From Muribaculaceae bacterium Isolate-104 (HZI) (GTDB lineage Bacteria > Bacteroidota > Bacteroidia > Bacteroidales > Muribaculaceae): a stretch of DNA of 64,000 bases. The DNA lies in assembly GCA_003762715.1 (NCBI GenBank), contig RIBJ01000035.1, positions 1 to 64,000 on the forward strand, in the 5' to 3' direction. Shown here piece after piece: positions 36,908 to 45,139 of this stretch; the first letter of the stretch is position 1, and each line of letters begins with the position of its first letter. The notes below the pieces were generated by a model. It searched no databases and had not been told where the DNA came from. It worked only from the letters and a program-made list of their open reading frames with translations. The translations under genes and the position numbers were made by a program.

Positions 36908-37546
36908 TTATCTGCGGGCTGTCCAGTTGGCAGGGTCTTTGCGCCATTCTTTCAAGGTGTCGATGTCTTCCTCGCGGATATACTCTGTTTCAAGAGCAGC
37001 CTCAAGCATTGCGTTGTAGTTGCTTAGTGTGAGGAGGTTTACGTTGGCATCTTTAAAGCGCTGTATTGCAATCGGGAATCCGTATGTGAATATTGCAGCC
37101 ATTCCCACTACTTCACATCCGGCAGCTCTTATGGCTTCTACAGCCTTGAGGCTGCTGCCGCCGGTTGATATGAGATCCTCTATGACCACAACTTTCTGAC
37201 CCGGCTTGAGGTTGCCTTCGATAAGGTTTTCAAGTCCGTGGTCTTTGGGTGTGGAGCGTACATATACATAGGGTAGTCCGAGGGTGTCGGCAACAAGCGC
37301 TCCCATGGCTATGGCTCCGGTCGCTACGCCGGCTATGGCATCGGGGGCAGGGAAGCTTTCCATTATAAGGCGACACATCTCCACTTTGATGAAGCTGCGT
37401 ACCTCAGGATAGGAAAGAGTTTTGCGGTTGTCGGTATATATAGGTGAATTCCAGCCGGACGCCCATGTGAATGGTAGTTCGGGCTGAAGTTTGATTGCGC
37501 TGATTTTCAGTAGTTTTTCGGCTAAAATTCTTTCTAACGGTTTCAT
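36908..37546 (-). CDS. pyrE: Orotate phosphoribosyltransferase
   Basis: 212 residues. It joins orotate to PRPP, giving OMP in de novo pyrimidine synthesis. The PRPP-binding motif VVVIEDLISTGGSS (about 118-131) and the substrate block FTWASGWNSPIYTDNRKTLSYPEVR (about 26-50) are clear; TPKDHG is the flexible-loop motif. First gene of a three-gene minus-strand operon with a full-consensus promoter at 37599-37630. No pyrimidine attenuator hairpin is visible in the 50-nt leader. Confidence 0.96.
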   Translation of the reverse strand: MKPLERILAEKLLKISAIKLQPELPFTWASGWNSPIYTDNRKTLSYPEVRSFIKVEMCRLIMESFPAPDAIAGVATGAIAMGALVADTLGLPYVYVRSTPKDHGLENLIEGNLKPGQKVVVIEDLISTGGSSLKAVEAIRAAGCEVVGMAAIFTYGFPIAIQRFKDANVNLLTLSNYNAMLEAALETEYIREEDIDTLKEWRKDPANWTARR

Positions 37547-37598
37547 GGGTAGTCAGATATTTATATTGTATAACTGTCCCTGTCAAGGGAATCTTTTG

Positions 37599-37630
37599 CA
37601 AAGATAATTCTTGATGTTACGAATTGCAAA
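37599..37630 (-). promoter_or_regulatory. pyrE promoter
   Basis: Minus strand TTTG (37627-37630), 20-nt spacer, TATCTTTG (37599-37606), about 52 nt before the ATG. It is back to back with the plus-strand box at 37641-37648. Confidence 0.7.
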
Positions 37631-37640
37631 TTTTTTTGTA

Positions 37641-37648
37641 TACTTTTG
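37641..37648 (+). promoter_or_regulatory. -7 box for the secreted His/Asn/Pro-rich protein
   Basis: TACTTTTG, exact TAnnTTTG, 95 nt before the start at 37744. No clear -33 element. Confidence 0.4.
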
Positions 37649-37743
37649 TGGTCAATGACAATAAGTTTTAAAATATGGTTGATAGGTGTAAACTGTTTGC
37701 CATTTTAAACGTCATATATTCAAACGTAAGTAAACTTGACCTT

Positions 37744-38652
37744 ATGAGAAACAGAATTGGTATAATGACTCTGAGTCTGATTGTTTTATTTTCGTCAGCT
37801 CCCGATATGTACGCGCAGCGGCATGATTCCCGTAGAGAACAGCGTAACGAACGCAAGGTGAACGGAAATCGTCATTCAGGAAACTCCGCAGGCAGGGATA
37901 AGAATAAAGAGGAAAAAAAAGCGAAAGACTATTCACGTCCCGGGTGCAGACCAAATTCGGGCAAGGCTCCTGCAAAACACCCGTCAGCACCGGTAGCTCC
38001 GTCTAAACCGCAGGCTCCTCCCCCGGGGCATAACAGCAATCACCATAATGGCAATAATCATAACGGCAATCACCATAATGGCGGTTATAAAAAGCCGTCA
38101 CATCAACATCGCCCAAATCGTCCTGTAGCTCCTTCACGCCCTGTTTCACGCCCGCCGATGCGTCCTTCAAGACCGGTAGTGCGTCCGTGGCATCGTCCTG
38201 TTGCACCTCATGCCTGGCGTCCGACTCGTCGGGTTCCTTTTGTAAGAGCTTTGTTCGGGCTGTCGTTTGGAATGGTTGTCAATCAGTCGCTACAGCAATT
38301 GCGCACTGCCGGATATAGCATTGACGGTTATGATGACAATTTGCTTTATCTTAATAATATCCGCGAGTTCGGCTATCTCTGGCCGGAAGGGGTTGTGAGT
38401 TATGTGGATGGCTATGTTGCCCGCACTCAGCTTTTTTATTCGACTCCGGGCTATAACCGCAGCCGATATAACTCGATTTATTCGCAACTCAGCAGGCAGT
38501 ATGGGGTGCCGTTGCGCTCGGTGTTGCCGGGCAACGGAATGCAGGCTACATGGTTTGCTTCAGACGGCAGTTATATACAGTTGGAATTCTTTGCAATGAA
38601 TACCTATGGCAGTGGCAGCCGTTATTTTACCACACTTACATTCGGAAATTAA
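37744..38652 (+). CDS. Secreted His/Asn/Pro-rich protein
   Basis: 302 residues from the ATG at 37744, which opens a signal peptide (MRNRIGIMTLSLIVLFSSAPDMYAQ); an upstream in-frame ATG at 37675 lacks one. After cleavage comes a charged Arg/Lys/Asn stretch, a Pro/Ala segment, a low-complexity HN/HHNG repeat (about 97-114), then Pro/Arg-rich repeats (about 120-165). The C-terminal part (about 168-302) is globular, with VNQSLQQLRTAGYSIDGYDDN and YNSIYSQLSRQYGVPLRSV. No catalytic motif recognised. The His cluster suggests metal binding (inference). The 3' end overlaps the convergent gene by 4 nt. Confidence 0.72.
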   Translation: MRNRIGIMTLSLIVLFSSAPDMYAQRHDSRREQRNERKVNGNRHSGNSAGRDKNKEEKKAKDYSRPGCRPNSGKAPAKHPSAPVAPSKPQAPPPGHNSNHHNGNNHNGNHHNGGYKKPSHQHRPNRPVAPSRPVSRPPMRPSRPVVRPWHRPVAPHAWRPTRRVPFVRALFGLSFGMVVNQSLQQLRTAGYSIDGYDDNLLYLNNIREFGYLWPEGVVSYVDGYVARTQLFYSTPGYNRSRYNSIYSQLSRQYGVPLRSVLPGNGMQATWFASDGSYIQLEFFAMNTYGSGSRYFTTLTFGN

Positions 38653-39191
38653 AATGAAACTCCCAACCTCACGGCTGCCATGTGTATGCCGTTGAGGTTA
38701 TGGGTTGTTTCCGAATCCGTATAGCTTTTTAGCCCGAGGTATTGATAGCTTAAAATGATGTGGGAGCTGAAATTTTTGCCTTTCGCGAGGTTTACGCCAA
38801 TGCCGGGTGATGCGTATAATGGGGTCTGATTCTGATTATCGGCAAGATTAGCAAAAGCGCATCCGATGCGGCAGTCGAAGAAGCAAAGCGATGGCTTTAT
38901 GCGGAAGTTGCTTTGAAAAAGGGCATATACGGGAAAAACTCTGTTGCTCTTGCTTACCATCATGTTTATTCCCGCTCCAATTCCAAAGAAGTTGACAATG
39001 CCGCGGCGATATCCGAACCGTGCGTCAAGATTAATGGAGGACATATCGTTGCCTGTAAGGTCTATGGCTCCGCCGAGGTCTGCGCCCCATGCGAATCCCG
39101 CGGGTAGTTTTACCGGGTCGGTCTGGGCGTGAATGTTATGTGCTGTCGCAGCAAGAACAATGGTAATGACGGTTTTTATTATCAGTTTCAT
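38649..39191 (-). CDS. Outer-membrane beta-barrel-like small protein
   Basis: 180 residues from the ATG at 39191; the signal peptide is MKLIIKTVITIVLAATAHNIHAQ. The mature part alternates short amphipathic strands (FAWGADLGGAIDL, NLDARFGYRRGIVNFFGIGAGI, ALFQSNFRIKPSLCFFDCRIGCAF, GIHMAAVRLGVSF) and ends in Phe, typical of small 8-strand barrels. It may sit in the outer membrane. Its ATG overlaps the prmA stop (ATGA), so translation is coupled although the functions look unrelated. An earlier in-frame ATG at 39221 is less likely. Confidence 0.72.
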   Translation of the reverse strand: MKLIIKTVITIVLAATAHNIHAQTDPVKLPAGFAWGADLGGAIDLTGNDMSSINLDARFGYRRGIVNFFGIGAGINMMVSKSNRVFPVYALFQSNFRIKPSLCFFDCRIGCAFANLADNQNQTPLYASPGIGVNLAKGKNFSSHIILSYQYLGLKSYTDSETTHNLNGIHMAAVRLGVSF

Positions 39192-40039
39192 GAAATAGCG
39201 GTTTTTGTGAGTTTGATGCACGCCCAGTCGTCTTTTTCTCTTGAATGAACCATGGTTAGTCCATGTTTTGTCGCTTCGGCAATGATTACCGGTATGTCGT
39301 CGGTGTAAAAACCGCTGAGAAACATGTTTCCGCCCGGCTTGAGTGCGGAAGCATAGTTTTTCAGGTCGCCGGTTATGATGTTGCGGTTGATGTTGGCGAG
39401 CAGTATGTCAGCGTCTGAAATGTCAGAGATACGGGATATATCGCCGAGGCGTATGTCGATTTCCGGGTGTGAGTTGAGTGCGGCATTCTCAAGTGCATTG
39501 GCGTGAGCTGCCGGGTCTATCTCGACACCTATAACTTCGGATGCGCCTTCCATTGCGGCGATTAAGGCGAGTATGCCGGTCCCTGTGCCCATGTCAATGA
39601 CCTTTTTTCCTTTCATGTCAGATGCCATTATGCTCTCTGCCATTTGTGATGTTGTAGCGTGATGACCGGTGCCGAAAGCCATTTTGGGATCTATTACAAT
39701 GTCAAGGCGGCATTTCGGAATGTCTTTATGAAAAGAGCTGTGTATCACACACTGGTTGCCTATGACAATTGGTTTGAAGTAATTCTTTTCCCATTCGGCG
39801 TTCCAATCGCGCCCCTCTACAAGGGTTGTTGTGGTGGAAATGTCTGCCTGCATCGGCAGCAGGTCGGAGACATCTGTGTATTCGGGGTTGAACAGCTCCT
39901 TTTTTATGTAGGCGGTGATTCCGTCGGAGTCAGGTACAAATGATTCATAGCCCCGGTCTGCAAGAATCGCGGCTATAATGTCGGTAATCACTTCGTTGCA
40001 GGGCGAAACATTGTAACGCACTTCCAAGTAATCGTTCAT
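39188..40039 (-). CDS. prmA: Ribosomal protein L11 methyltransferase
   Basis: 283 residues. It methylates lysines and the N-terminus of ribosomal protein L11 using SAM. The C-terminal class I methyltransferase domain has KVIDMGTGTGILALIAAM (SAM motif I, about 147-164), then GVEIDPAAHANALENA and DILLANINRNII, and the upstream PKMAFGTGHHATT motif characteristic of PrmA. N-terminal substrate domain about 1-100. Followed by a translationally coupled outer-membrane-type gene. Confidence 0.94.
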   Translation of the reverse strand: MNDYLEVRYNVSPCNEVITDIIAAILADRGYESFVPDSDGITAYIKKELFNPEYTDVSDLLPMQADISTTTTLVEGRDWNAEWEKNYFKPIVIGNQCVIHSSFHKDIPKCRLDIVIDPKMAFGTGHHATTSQMAESIMASDMKGKKVIDMGTGTGILALIAAMEGASEVIGVEIDPAAHANALENAALNSHPEIDIRLGDISRISDISDADILLANINRNIITGDLKNYASALKPGGNMFLSGFYTDDIPVIIAEATKHGLTMVHSREKDDWACIKLTKTAIS

Positions 40040-40087
40040 AGTGCAGTATCTATGTGGTGAAATGAATGGTGTTTAGGACTTTAAGTT

Positions 40088-40357
40088 TTAGTGCCGATGG
40101 AAAATAGAGTAGGCTTTCCTGCAAATCTTGAATGCAAGAAACGCATAATCCATGTAAGTAAGGCTGCCAAGTATCCGTCCCATTATGCCGCTTTTCTTGA
40201 TAGCTGTTCCGCTGTACAAAGATTGTGCAGAGGCGAGCATGCGTTCTTTTTCTATTTCAAGGCGAGCCTGAGCGTATGCCTGCAGGTAGCGTAGTTCGTC
40301 AATGTCATAGCCTTTCCATTCCGGGCTCTGTTCTGTTGCTTTTATTTTCTTTGTCAT
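40088..40357 (-). CDS. Small hypothetical protein, 89 aa
   Basis: 89 residues, not recognised. Charged N-terminal half (QSPEWKGYDIDELRYLQAYAQARLEIEKERM, probably helical) and a hydrophobic C-terminal half (MGRILGSLTYMDYAFLAFKICRKAYSIF) that may be membrane-associated. It follows the holin-like gene by 15 nt, so it is likely part of the same small-envelope-protein operon. Confidence 0.7.
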   Translation of the reverse strand: MTKKIKATEQSPEWKGYDIDELRYLQAYAQARLEIEKERMLASAQSLYSGTAIKKSGIMGRILGSLTYMDYAFLAFKICRKAYSIFHRH

Positions 40358-40372
40358 TGCTCGGATTATTTA

Positions 40373-40711
40373 TCAGGAGAGTATGAGTCGGGAAATGAAT
40401 CTTGAAATTGGATTCATGATAAGTGGTTTGCGGAAAATAAGCAAAACCGCAATCAATAGAAGGTACGCGAAGCTGATTAAGGCGTAAGCCCAGGCAATGC
40501 CTATGTATGGCGAAATCCACCACGCGAGTGCCAGCGACATGTAGAATATAAAAATGACTGTAAATACGAATGCTGCTATGGCAACAGCTGCTGCAGTCAA
40601 GAATACGGTCACCTTCTCTGCAAGTGTCAGTCGGGCATATCTGACATAAAGCTTTGCGTAGTCTGTCAGTTGCCTGCGCATGTTGGAATATGGTTGTTGG
40701 TTTTCAGTCAT
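40373..40711 (-). CDS. Phage-holin superfamily III-like membrane protein
   Basis: 112 residues with an amphipathic N-terminal stretch (QLTDYAKLYVRYARLTLAEKV) and two long membrane segments (about 34-62 and 70-92). This fits the Bacteroidetes holin-superfamily-III/ACT-like proteins found beside YtxH genes in chromosomes, not in prophages. A role in envelope stress or membrane homeostasis is a guess from context. Lies between the YtxH genes and the 89-aa gene. Confidence 0.72.
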   Translation of the reverse strand: MTENQQPYSNMRRQLTDYAKLYVRYARLTLAEKVTVFLTAAAVAIAAFVFTVIFIFYMSLALAWWISPYIGIAWAYALISFAYLLLIAVLLIFRKPLIMNPISRFISRLILS

Positions 40712-40754
40712 GTAAATTCAATCAGGAGGTACGGTTTCAGCTACAAGTACGGCA

Positions 40755-40804
40755 TATATAAGTGCGCTGCGGAGTAGATACCTATCCGCAGTGGCGCTTA
40801 TATA
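40755..40804 (-). terminator. Hairpin between YtxH and holin-like genes
   Basis: TATATAAG (40755-40762) and CTGCGGA (40767-40773) pair with TCCGCAG (40785-40791) and CTTATATA (40797-40804), with a small internal loop. No T-run follows on the minus strand, so it may be a processing site or weak terminator. Confidence 0.5.
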
Positions 40805-40823
40805 ATATATATGTGTGTTTGGG

Positions 40824-41021
40824 TTATTCGTCAATTTCAGTGGTGAGTTGCTCCACAAGTGCGTCAATTTCGTTGTCGCTGCAGAGAATGCCTTTTTTCT
40901 GAAGGAGTTCTTTTATTTTTCTACGGGTGGTCGCTCCTTTTTCGGGTGCGAGAAGAACGGCTGCTCCGGCGCCGACAATTGCGCCGCCAACGAATGCGTA
41001 TAATAGGCTTAGGTTGCTCAT
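40824..41021 (-). CDS. YtxH-like small protein (copy 1)
   Basis: 65 residues. One N-terminal membrane segment rich in small residues (FVGGAIVGAGAAVLLAPEKG), then a charged helix beginning TTRRKIKELLQKKGI. The APEKG motif and length match YtxH-domain proteins, general stress/envelope proteins of unclear mechanism. Tandem paralogue of the next gene upstream (41075-41272), 53 nt apart. Confidence 0.82.
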   Translation of the reverse strand: MSNLSLLYAFVGGAIVGAGAAVLLAPEKGATTRRKIKELLQKKGILCSDNEIDALVEQLTTEIDE

Positions 41022-41074
41022 AGGTTGCGGTAGTTGAAAATAATTATATATCTATTTGTTGGGAAAAACTGGAC

Positions 41075-41272
41075 TTAGCCTTTGATTTGTTCTGCTATTT
41101 CATCGGCAAGCTCTTCTATTTTGCTCTTTTTGAGCTTGATGCCTTTCTCTTTGAGAAATTTGATTATTTCGTCACGGGTTTTTTCTCCTTTTTCGGGGGC
41201 GAAGAGTAGTCCTACAGCGGCTCCGGCAACAGCTCCGCTGATAACAGCAAGTACAATGTTAAGTGGTTTCAT
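41075..41272 (-). CDS. YtxH-like small protein (copy 2)
   Basis: 65 residues, the same length and plan as the neighbour: membrane segment ISGAVAGAAVGLLFAPEKGEKT, then a very charged helix (RDEIIKFLKEKGIKLKKSKIEELADEIAEQIKG). First gene of the YtxH-YtxH-holin-89aa cluster. Upstream I see only a one-mismatch -7 box (TATCTTCG at 41375-41382). Confidence 0.82.
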   Translation of the reverse strand: MKPLNIVLAVISGAVAGAAVGLLFAPEKGEKTRDEIIKFLKEKGIKLKKSKIEELADEIAEQIKG

Positions 41273-41449
41273 TTATATTCGGTTAAATGGGTTAGTATGC
41301 TTTTATAACACCTGAGTTCGAAAAAAGTAGGATGCGGTGGCAATTTTTTTTCGGTGCGCAGGCGTATTCTTTTGCGAAGATAGCAATTACTGTCAAATAT
41401 CCGAAGAATATTGAAATAATACTGTTGAATATATGTTGCAATATATAAC

Positions 41450-41475
41450 TTGAGCGCCGCAACAGCGGCGCTCAA
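41450..41475 (-). terminator. Terminator of the ndk-M23 unit
   Basis: TTGAGCGCCGC (41450-41460) pairs perfectly with GCGGCGCTCAA (41465-41475), loop AACA, 24 nt after the M23 stop; an A/T-rich stretch follows on the minus strand. Confidence 0.75.
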
Positions 41476-41498
41476 TGTTTCAGCCGATTATTGCGCTG

Positions 41499-42314
41499 TT
41501 ATTTCTTGGAAGCGGTTTTTCTGCGTGACGCGGTTGATTTTCTGCGTGACGCGTAGCGCTTTTTCGCGGTTTTGCGTACATTGCTTTTTTCAACTTGTTG
41601 CTTGTTAAACGAGTATGTGTCCTTGATTGTCACTCCGTTTTCAAAGTCAATGAGCTCTGTGGGGTTTATTGCAAGACCAAGGTAGCGGGTTTCGAAATGC
41701 AGGTGTGGACCTGTGCTTCGCCCGGTGTTGCCGCCGAGTGCGATGGGGTCTCCGGCTTTTACAATCTGATTCGGCTTTACGAGAAATTTTGAAAGGTGAC
41801 CATATACGGTTTCCATGCCGTTTGTGTGGCGAACCACAACATAGTAGCCATATCCCCTGCGTTCGAATTTTGTGAGGCGTATCTTGCCGTCAAAAGCAAC
41901 GCGCACCGTGTCACCAATTTTCAGGCTGAGGTCTATGCCGCGATGTATTCTGCCGAATCTGGGGCGATAGCCGAACGCGGATGTGACACGTCCTGAGATT
42001 GGGTGGACATAGCCGCTTACATCAATGTCTTTAGTTTCGGGAATCGTGACTCCGGCGTAGGGGTTTACTCCGGAGCTTGCCCAGTAGTCTCCAAAAACCT
42101 CTTCTTCATCGGGTAAGGCTGTTTTCTGGAGCTCGCTCATGTAGCGCAGCACGTTGGACACTTTTATGTCGGCTGCCATAGGCTTCTGCGAGGCGAGCAG
42201 CTCTGAGTGCTGTTTGTCGTGAGATTGCGGCAGTTTGTATTGTGCGAATGCTGATGCCGAGCATAAAAGAACCGCACATGTTATCGCCGTTAATGTTTTA
42301 GAGAGAAATTGCAT
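41499..42314 (-). CDS. M23-family peptidoglycan endopeptidase
   Basis: 271 residues. Signal peptide (MQFLSKTLTAITCAVLLCSASAFAQ), a spacer, then a LytM/M23 zinc-peptidase domain (about 105-215). Zinc ligands are seen as H124-x3-D128 (RIHRGIDLS) and HLHF (H204, H206), with YGH at about 171-173. It likely cleaves peptide cross-links in the periplasm. The last 25 residues are a Lys/Arg/Ser/Thr-rich basic tail (KKRYASRRKSTASRRK), perhaps for binding cell wall or nucleic acid. It begins 18 nt after ndk and ends at a strong hairpin. Confidence 0.9.
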   Translation of the reverse strand: MQFLSKTLTAITCAVLLCSASAFAQYKLPQSHDKQHSELLASQKPMAADIKVSNVLRYMSELQKTALPDEEEVFGDYWASSGVNPYAGVTIPETKDIDVSGYVHPISGRVTSAFGYRPRFGRIHRGIDLSLKIGDTVRVAFDGKIRLTKFERRGYGYYVVVRHTNGMETVYGHLSKFLVKPNQIVKAGDPIALGGNTGRSTGPHLHFETRYLGLAINPTELIDFENGVTIKDTYSFNKQQVEKSNVRKTAKKRYASRRKSTASRRKTASKK

Positions 42315-42332
42315 TATATTCTTAAGAGAGAA

Positions 42333-42794
42333 TTAGTTTGATTCAAGGGGTGAATAAACGAACGGAGTGTTTGCCGGTGTCCAGTCAAAAATCTCACTTG
42401 GAGAGAAGAAACGGGCTATTTCCTTGTCGGCATCCTCTTTGCAGGAGGCGTGGACAATGTTTTCCTGATTGCTTAAGGAGAAGTCACCCCGAATTGTGCC
42501 GGGGAGTGCTTCGCGGCCGTTTGTGGCTCCTATCATGAGGCGCACGACATTTATTGCGTCCTTGCCGGAGAGGCATAACACAATTACCGGCGATGCCATC
42601 ATGGAATCAAGAATGAGGGGGAAGAAGTCTTTCTCGACAAGGTGAGAGTAGTGCTCGCGCAAAATCTTCTCGTCAAGCTGAATCATCTTCATGCCTGCGA
42701 TTGCCAAGCCTTTTTGCTGAAAGCGGGTCAGTATGTTGCCAACCAAGCCGCGCTGAATAGCACTTGGCTTGAAAATCACCAATGTTTTCTCCAT
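42333..42794 (-). CDS. ndk: Nucleoside diphosphate kinase
   Basis: 153 residues. It transfers the terminal phosphate between nucleoside tri- and diphosphates through a phosphohistidine. The active-site H115 is in NIVHASCKEDA, with the family block GREALPGTIRGDFS before it. N-terminal TLVIFKPSAIQRGLVGNIL is typical. It has a full-consensus promoter at 42836-42867 and is probably co-transcribed with the M23 peptidase. Confidence 0.95.
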   Translation of the reverse strand: MEKTLVIFKPSAIQRGLVGNILTRFQQKGLAIAGMKMIQLDEKILREHYSHLVEKDFFPLILDSMMASPVIVLCLSGKDAINVVRLMIGATNGREALPGTIRGDFSLSNQENIVHASCKEDADKEIARFFSPSEIFDWTPANTPFVYSPLESN

Positions 42795-42835
42795 TCGATT
42801 TTAGGTTAAAGAGGGCTTTCTGTAAGAAAGATGTC

Positions 42836-42867
42836 CAAAGTTATATATTTTTTCGGGTATGGGCAAA
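42836..42867 (-). promoter_or_regulatory. ndk promoter
   Basis: Minus strand TTTG (42864-42867), 20-nt spacer, TAACTTTG (42836-42843), 41 nt before the ATG. Confidence 0.7.
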
Positions 42868-43045
42868 TGTTATTTATTTTAAAAGATTGAAATCGTGGAA
42901 CATATTAGTGCGAATGGCGGTTAATGAACAAAATACAAGGCGGTTACGTAGGCGTGTGAAAATTTGTGAAACAATAGTTAAAGAGAATTTCTATAGAATA
43001 AGCGCCTTAAAATGTGTGAATTATTGTAATGGAGCGGGGCGTATT
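42868..43045. other. Gene-free stretch between ndk promoter and recG
   Basis: I see no gene, tRNA, hairpin with T-run or repeat here; A/T-rich intergenic sequence. Confidence 0.5.
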
Positions 43046-45136
43046 TTAACTTATTCGACTCCAGTCGTGTGATTTGTCAAATAACAGAGCCATTTCTTTT
43101 CTTATGCCATAAAGGTCTGGAGATGCAAGAGTCGGGTCGTTGTCAAGAATGGAATTGGCGCAGTTTCGGGCGAGTTGCACAATCTGACCGTCTGTTGCCA
43201 AAGACGCGATGTGTAGCTCTACAGCTATGCCGCTTTGCATTGTGCCTTCGATGTCTCCCGGTCCGCGCATACGCAGGTCGGCCTCGGCAACAACAAACCC
43301 GTCTGTGGTGGAGGTCATGACTTCAAGGCGTTTGCGTGTTTCTTTGGCTATTTTTAGCTTGGTCATGAGTATGCAATAGCTTTGGTCGGCGCCGCGACCC
43401 ACTCTGCCGCGCAACTGATGAAGCTGAGACAGCCCAAAACGTTCGGCATTTTCAATGAGCATTACTGATGCGTTGGGAACATTTACCCCGACTTCAATAA
43501 CTGTTGTCGCTACAAGTATGCGAGCCTGACCGCTGGCAAAAAGGTTCATCTGCGCCTCTTTTTCAGCCGGTTTCATGCGACCGTGCACATATGCTACGCG
43601 GTAGCTTGGAAACATCTGCCTGATGTGTTCGTAGCCCTCCTCAAGGCTTTTCAAATCGGTTTTTTCGTTATCGCTTATCAAAGGATAGACAATGTAGGCT
43701 TGTCTTCCTTCTTTAAGCTGCGCTCCGATAGCCCGGTACACTTCCATTCTTTTGTCCTCATAGCGGAGTACGGTTTTTACCGGTTTGCGCCCCGGAGGCA
43801 GCTCGTCGATAACGGATACATCAAGGTCGCCGTAAACAGTCATGGCAAGGGTGCGGGGAATGGGTGTCGCGGTCATGACCAGAATGTGTGGGGCAATGAC
43901 ATTTTTTTTCCATAGTCTGGCTCTCTGCGCTACTCCGAACCGATGTTGTTCATCAATGACAACGAAGCCGAGGTTTTTGAACTGAACGGAGTCTTCGATT
44001 ACGGCATGGGTTCCAATGAGTATGTGAAGCGTTCCTGACCGTAGCGCGTCATGTATTGAGTCGCGTTCCTTTTTGGTAGTGGAACCCGTGAGCAGTTTTA
44101 TGTTCACCCCGATTTTTGCGGCGAGTGAAGACAGTGTTTCAAAATGCTGTGCGGCAAGAATTTCGGTAGGAGCCATCAGGCAAGCCTGTGTGCCGTTGTC
44201 AAGAGCCATGAGCATGCAAAGAAGCGCAACCAAAGTTTTTCCGGAGCCGACATCGCCCTGTAGAAGTCGGTTCATTTGTTTTCCAGAGCCGACATCCTGG
44301 CGTATTTCGCGTATCACCCTCTTTTGTGCTCCGGTCAGCTCAAACGGCAGGCATTCCTTATAGAATCTGTTGAAGTAATCTCCGATTTTTGCAAATCGAA
44401 AACCGGCAATGGTTTTGGAGCGGGCGCGGCAGTAGCGCAGTATGTTAAGCTGCAGGTAAAACAACTCTTCAAATTTGAGTCTGAAGCGTGCTTTTTGCAG
44501 TTCGTCGGTGTTAGCGGGGGTGTGTATGCAGCGAAGGGCGTCTCCAAGAGACATAAGCTGCAGTCTGTTTCTCAGCTCCTGCGGAAGCGGGTCGTGAATG
44601 TCGCGGCAACGCGGCAAAAGGGCGTACACCATATTATATATGGTACGGGAGGTAATGCCACGGTTGCGTAATGTTTCTGTAAGCGGATATATACCGCGCA
44701 TTCCGGTAGATATGTCAGGGGTGTCGGAGCGGTCTATTTCCGGGTGCACCATGCTCCACCTGCCGTTGAATTCCGTAGGCTTGCCAAACAGGATGTACTC
44801 TGTGCCGGGGAGATATGAGTCGCGGATTGATTTTATGCGGTTGAACCAAACGACTTCCATGGCTTTTGACCCATCGGAAAACAGCCCGACAAGCCTCATT
44901 CTTGCACCTTCTCCGTGAGTGGCAAAAGATACGAACATGCCTTTGACCTGGACAGACGGCATGTCGCCGGAAAAATCGGCAATGCGGTATGTCTTGGACC
45001 GGTCTGCGTAGTGCGAGGGGTAATGCCGCAGCAAATCGGCGCAATTTTTTATGCCGAGCTGTTTGTTGAGCAGCTCGGCTCTTTTGGGACCGACTCCTTT
45101 CAGAAATTTTATGTCTGTGCAGCGCAGCCGCTCCAT
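43046..45136 (-). CDS. recG: ATP-dependent DNA helicase RecG
   Basis: 696 residues. It remodels stalled replication forks and Holliday junctions. An N-terminal wedge/OB domain (about 1-240, with PSHYADRSKTYRIADF and YILFGKPTEFNGRWSMVHPE) is followed by two helicase lobes. Walker A GDVGSGKT (about 292-299), the DEQH box in VIDEQHRFGVAQR, MTATPIPRT and QLRGRVGRG are all present. It lies 3 nt after ispD, so the two are co-transcribed. Confidence 0.96.
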   Translation of the reverse strand: MERLRCTDIKFLKGVGPKRAELLNKQLGIKNCADLLRHYPSHYADRSKTYRIADFSGDMPSVQVKGMFVSFATHGEGARMRLVGLFSDGSKAMEVVWFNRIKSIRDSYLPGTEYILFGKPTEFNGRWSMVHPEIDRSDTPDISTGMRGIYPLTETLRNRGITSRTIYNMVYALLPRCRDIHDPLPQELRNRLQLMSLGDALRCIHTPANTDELQKARFRLKFEELFYLQLNILRYCRARSKTIAGFRFAKIGDYFNRFYKECLPFELTGAQKRVIREIRQDVGSGKQMNRLLQGDVGSGKTLVALLCMLMALDNGTQACLMAPTEILAAQHFETLSSLAAKIGVNIKLLTGSTTKKERDSIHDALRSGTLHILIGTHAVIEDSVQFKNLGFVVIDEQHRFGVAQRARLWKKNVIAPHILVMTATPIPRTLAMTVYGDLDVSVIDELPPGRKPVKTVLRYEDKRMEVYRAIGAQLKEGRQAYIVYPLISDNEKTDLKSLEEGYEHIRQMFPSYRVAYVHGRMKPAEKEAQMNLFASGQARILVATTVIEVGVNVPNASVMLIENAERFGLSQLHQLRGRVGRGADQSYCILMTKLKIAKETRKRLEVMTSTTDGFVVAEADLRMRGPGDIEGTMQSGIAVELHIASLATDGQIVQLARNCANSILDNDPTLASPDLYGIRKEMALLFDKSHDWSRIS

Positions 45137-45139
45137 GTG

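Noticed and set aside
38035-38090. CRISPR-like short repeats
   Set aside because: The repeats are in-frame His/Asn/Gly codon repeats within the secreted protein gene; no spacers of uniform length and no cas genes.
40373-40711. Prophage remnant because of a holin-like gene
   Set aside because: No integrase, capsid, tail or lysin gene is near; YtxH and prmA neighbours are chromosomal housekeeping/envelope genes.
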